Assembly (NCBI GenBank): GCA_947259975.1
Contig: CAMYOD010000006.1
Location: 62,001 to 126,000, forward strand
Direction: 5' to 3'
Length of the DNA: 64,000 bases
Source of the DNA: an uncultured Gammaproteobacteria bacterium
Lineage (GTDB): Bacteria > Pseudomonadota > Gammaproteobacteria > HyVt-429
Shown here piece by piece: positions 62,778-64,000 of the stretch. Below the pieces are notes generated by a model. That model had not been told where the DNA came from. It did no database searches and worked only from the letters and a program-made list of their open reading frames with translations. Made by a program: the position numbers and the translations under genes. Numbering within the stretch: position 1 is the first letter of the stretch; every line of letters begins with the position of its first letter.

Positions 62778-62857
62778 GTTTCAAGTTGCAAGGTACAAGT
62801 TACAAGATAAAAACACGACCGGTTCTTGCTTGTATCTTGATCCTTGCACCTTGAAAC
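62778..62857. repeat. imperfect 29-bp inverted repeat rich in CAAG
   Basis: Arms 62778-62806 and 62829-62857 pair at 25 of 29 positions around a 22-base loop. Each arm repeats a CAAG-type unit (TTTCAAG, TGCAAGG, ACAAG). It begins two bases after the stop of the second cyclophilin gene. On the minus strand there is no U-run after the stem, so a classic terminator is unlikely; a dispersed repeat element is more likely. Confidence 0.7.
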
Positions 62858-62858
62858 T

Positions 62859-63446
62859 TTATTGAACCACCTCGACCTTCTCGATGACCACCGCTTCCCT
62901 GGGCACGTCGGTAAAGGGGCCCGAGTTACCGGTGGCCACATCCGCGATCTTGTTGACGGTGTCCATGCCGTCAATCACCTTGCCGAAGACGGCGTAGCCC
63001 CAACCCTGCGGATTTTTGGCCGTATGGTTCAGGAAGGTATTGTCCTTGGTGTTGATGAAGAATTGCGCCGTGGCGGAGTGAGGATCGTTGGTGCGCGCCA
63101 TGGCGATGGTCCCGTTGTCATTCGTGAGCCCGTTATCGGCCTCGTTCTCGATCGCCGCGCGGGTTTCCTTTTGTTTCATATCGGCGGTGAAGCCGCCACC
63201 CTGGTTCATGAAACCCTTGATCACGCGATGAAAGATAGTGCCGTCATAGAAACCGTCTTTCACGTAGGTGAGGAAATTATCCACCGTAATCGGTGCCTTT
63301 GCCGGATACAGTTCGATATCGATGGCACCGTGGTTGGTGGTGAGACGAACGACCGGGTTGGCCTTGTCCGCCGCACCGCCGCCGGTGGCGGTGGCAAAAA
63401 GGGTGATACCTAATAACAGCTTGATGAGTCGCATCGGGTTCAGCAT
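62859..63446 (-). CDS. exported cyclophilin-type peptidyl-prolyl isomerase, second copy
   Basis: A 195-residue cyclophilin with AGGAAAG upstream of the ATG and a signal peptide ([20 protein letters not shown]). [15 protein letters not shown] and [20 protein letters not shown] are nearly identical in pattern to the paralogue at 61451-62047. The final [12 protein letters not shown] is typical of PpiA. The two copies probably arose by local duplication, with the EVE gene between them. Confidence 0.94.
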   Translation of the reverse strand: MLNPMRLIKLLLGITLFATATGGGAADKANPVVRLTTNHGAIDIELYPAKAPITVDNFLTYVKDGFYDGTIFHRVIKGFMNQGGGFTADMKQKETRAAIENEADNGLTNDNGTIAMARTNDPHSATAQFFINTKDNTFLNHTAKNPQGWGYAVFGKVIDGMDTVNKIADVATGNSGPFTDVPREAVVIEKVEVVQ

Positions 63447-63619
63447 GGGTACTTTCCTGTCCGTTGGTCCGAGATTGGCGCTGCATTCTAAAGGATTTCC
63501 GCATCGGTGACGAACTCAAGGACGTTGATTGCAAACCAGCATGGCTCTATGAGACCACTGTGCTTTCGTTTTCTTTATGTGTTTCCTATTTATCTTAATG
63601 AACGGTCCAGACCGGGGCT

Positions 63620-63991
63620 TCAAGGATGTTTGGGTGGCCCCAGATACTTGAGGTGCGCGCCGCAGCCCCGGCGGCAATCCGTGGCACCGAAACGCTTCAC
63701 TAGAATCTCTCCTTCGGTGTGCTGATTAACGTGGCATTCCTCCGCCACGCAGCGCAATACTTCGGTCACCCGCACGCCACGAGCGGACAACAGGTAGTCA
63801 ATATGCCAGTGCAGTCTTTTCTGTGCGGAGAGATGGCGATTGATGCGAGCGCCGAGGTTGAGTTTCGCGCTGCCGGTGTAGACGTAACGGCCGGCGGGAA
63901 AGTCGAAGGTCCCCAGGCGACCGACGGTGACAGTGACCGGCCGCGCGACGAGGACAGTCAGTTGATACGTCTGTGGGCGGACCGGCGGCAA
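63620..63991 (-). CDS. DUF123/GIY-YIG-like nuclease-family protein, possibly cut by the window edge
   Basis: At least 123 residues. TYQLTVLVARPVTVTVGRLG, then FPAGRYVYTGSAKLNLGARI and NRHLSAQKRLHWHIDYLL are the DUF123 pattern, related to GIY-YIG nucleases and sometimes fused to endonuclease III. A late Cys/His cluster (CVAEECHVNQHTE, ATDCRRGCGAHLKYLG) is also typical. The first possible start seen is TTG at 63991, but the frame is open to the end of the window, so the true start may lie outside. Confidence 0.85.
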   Translation of the reverse strand: MPPVRPQTYQLTVLVARPVTVTVGRLGTFDFPAGRYVYTGSAKLNLGARINRHLSAQKRLHWHIDYLLSARGVRVTEVLRCVAEECHVNQHTEGEILVKRFGATDCRRGCGAHLKYLGPPKHP

Positions 63992-64000
63992 CGTGTGCGG

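Overview
The window looks like chromosome of a GC-rich gammaproteobacterium. MutY overlapping YggX, BipA/TypA, YajD, IlvA with two ACT-like domains, ThiS-ThiG and a TrmB-type methyltransferase are all in typical gammaproteobacterial form. A thiosulfate dehydrogenase-like cytochrome, two exported DsrE-like proteins and a SulP/rhodanese fusion suggest a sulfur-oxidising lineage (Chromatiales/Acidiferrobacterales-like; this placement is inference). Genes are dense and on both strands. No phage, IS element, CRISPR array or rRNA was seen.

Layout. 0-5.5 kb: a sulfur-redox operon on the minus strand (DsrE-like lipoprotein, TsdA-like dihaem cytochrome, SulP-STAS-cNMP-cNMP-rhodanese) behind a LysM lipoprotein. 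5.7-10.5 kb: Rep helicase, an exported unknown, a tiny acidic protein and a CHASE-type histidine kinase. 11-13.6 kb: a second exported DsrE-like protein with a perfect FNR-type box upstream, then an exported Ser-Asp-repeat protein whose leader carries a c-di-GMP-I (GEMM) riboswitch with a readable terminator/antiterminator. 13.7-29 kb: MscS channel, Tat-exported aldo-keto reductase, YajD, a zinc-ribbon/FKBP membrane fusion, an Npt-like nucleotide carrier, two tail-to-tail serine hydrolases, an exported protein built like plant glucan water dikinase, TypA, a DUF1223 protein, a kinase-like protein and a POT transporter. 29-33 kb: a Cache-like receptor Ser/Thr kinase overlapping a LysM/FecR-like membrane protein, then a basic exported protein.

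33.4-43.7 kb is the most accessory-looking part. A secreted metzincin with SLH-like repeats is followed by a two-gene unit: a signal-less astacin-like metalloprotease with a PPC domain, then a 1779-residue protein with two alpha/beta-hydrolase domains, a CHAT cysteine-protease domain and a helical tail. A TIR-domain protein converges on it. Next to this lies an intact tRNA-Phe flanked by fragments of itself. I propose this metalloprotease/hydrolase-CHAT/TIR set as the candidate undescribed system; its function is inference.

43.7-64 kb: yggX-mutY-[HTH/2Fe-2S/FAD reductase] operon, a partner-switching module (RsbW-like kinase, STAS antagonist, cNMP-SpoIIE phosphatase), tRNA-Gly(CCC), a beta-oxidation operon (thiolase, FadJ-like bifunctional protein, acyl-CoA ligase), a YiiX-like hydrolase, thiS-thiG-trmB, a glycosidase-like TIM barrel, rpiA, ilvA, two exported cyclophilins flanking an EVE-domain gene, and a DUF123 nuclease-like gene at the edge.
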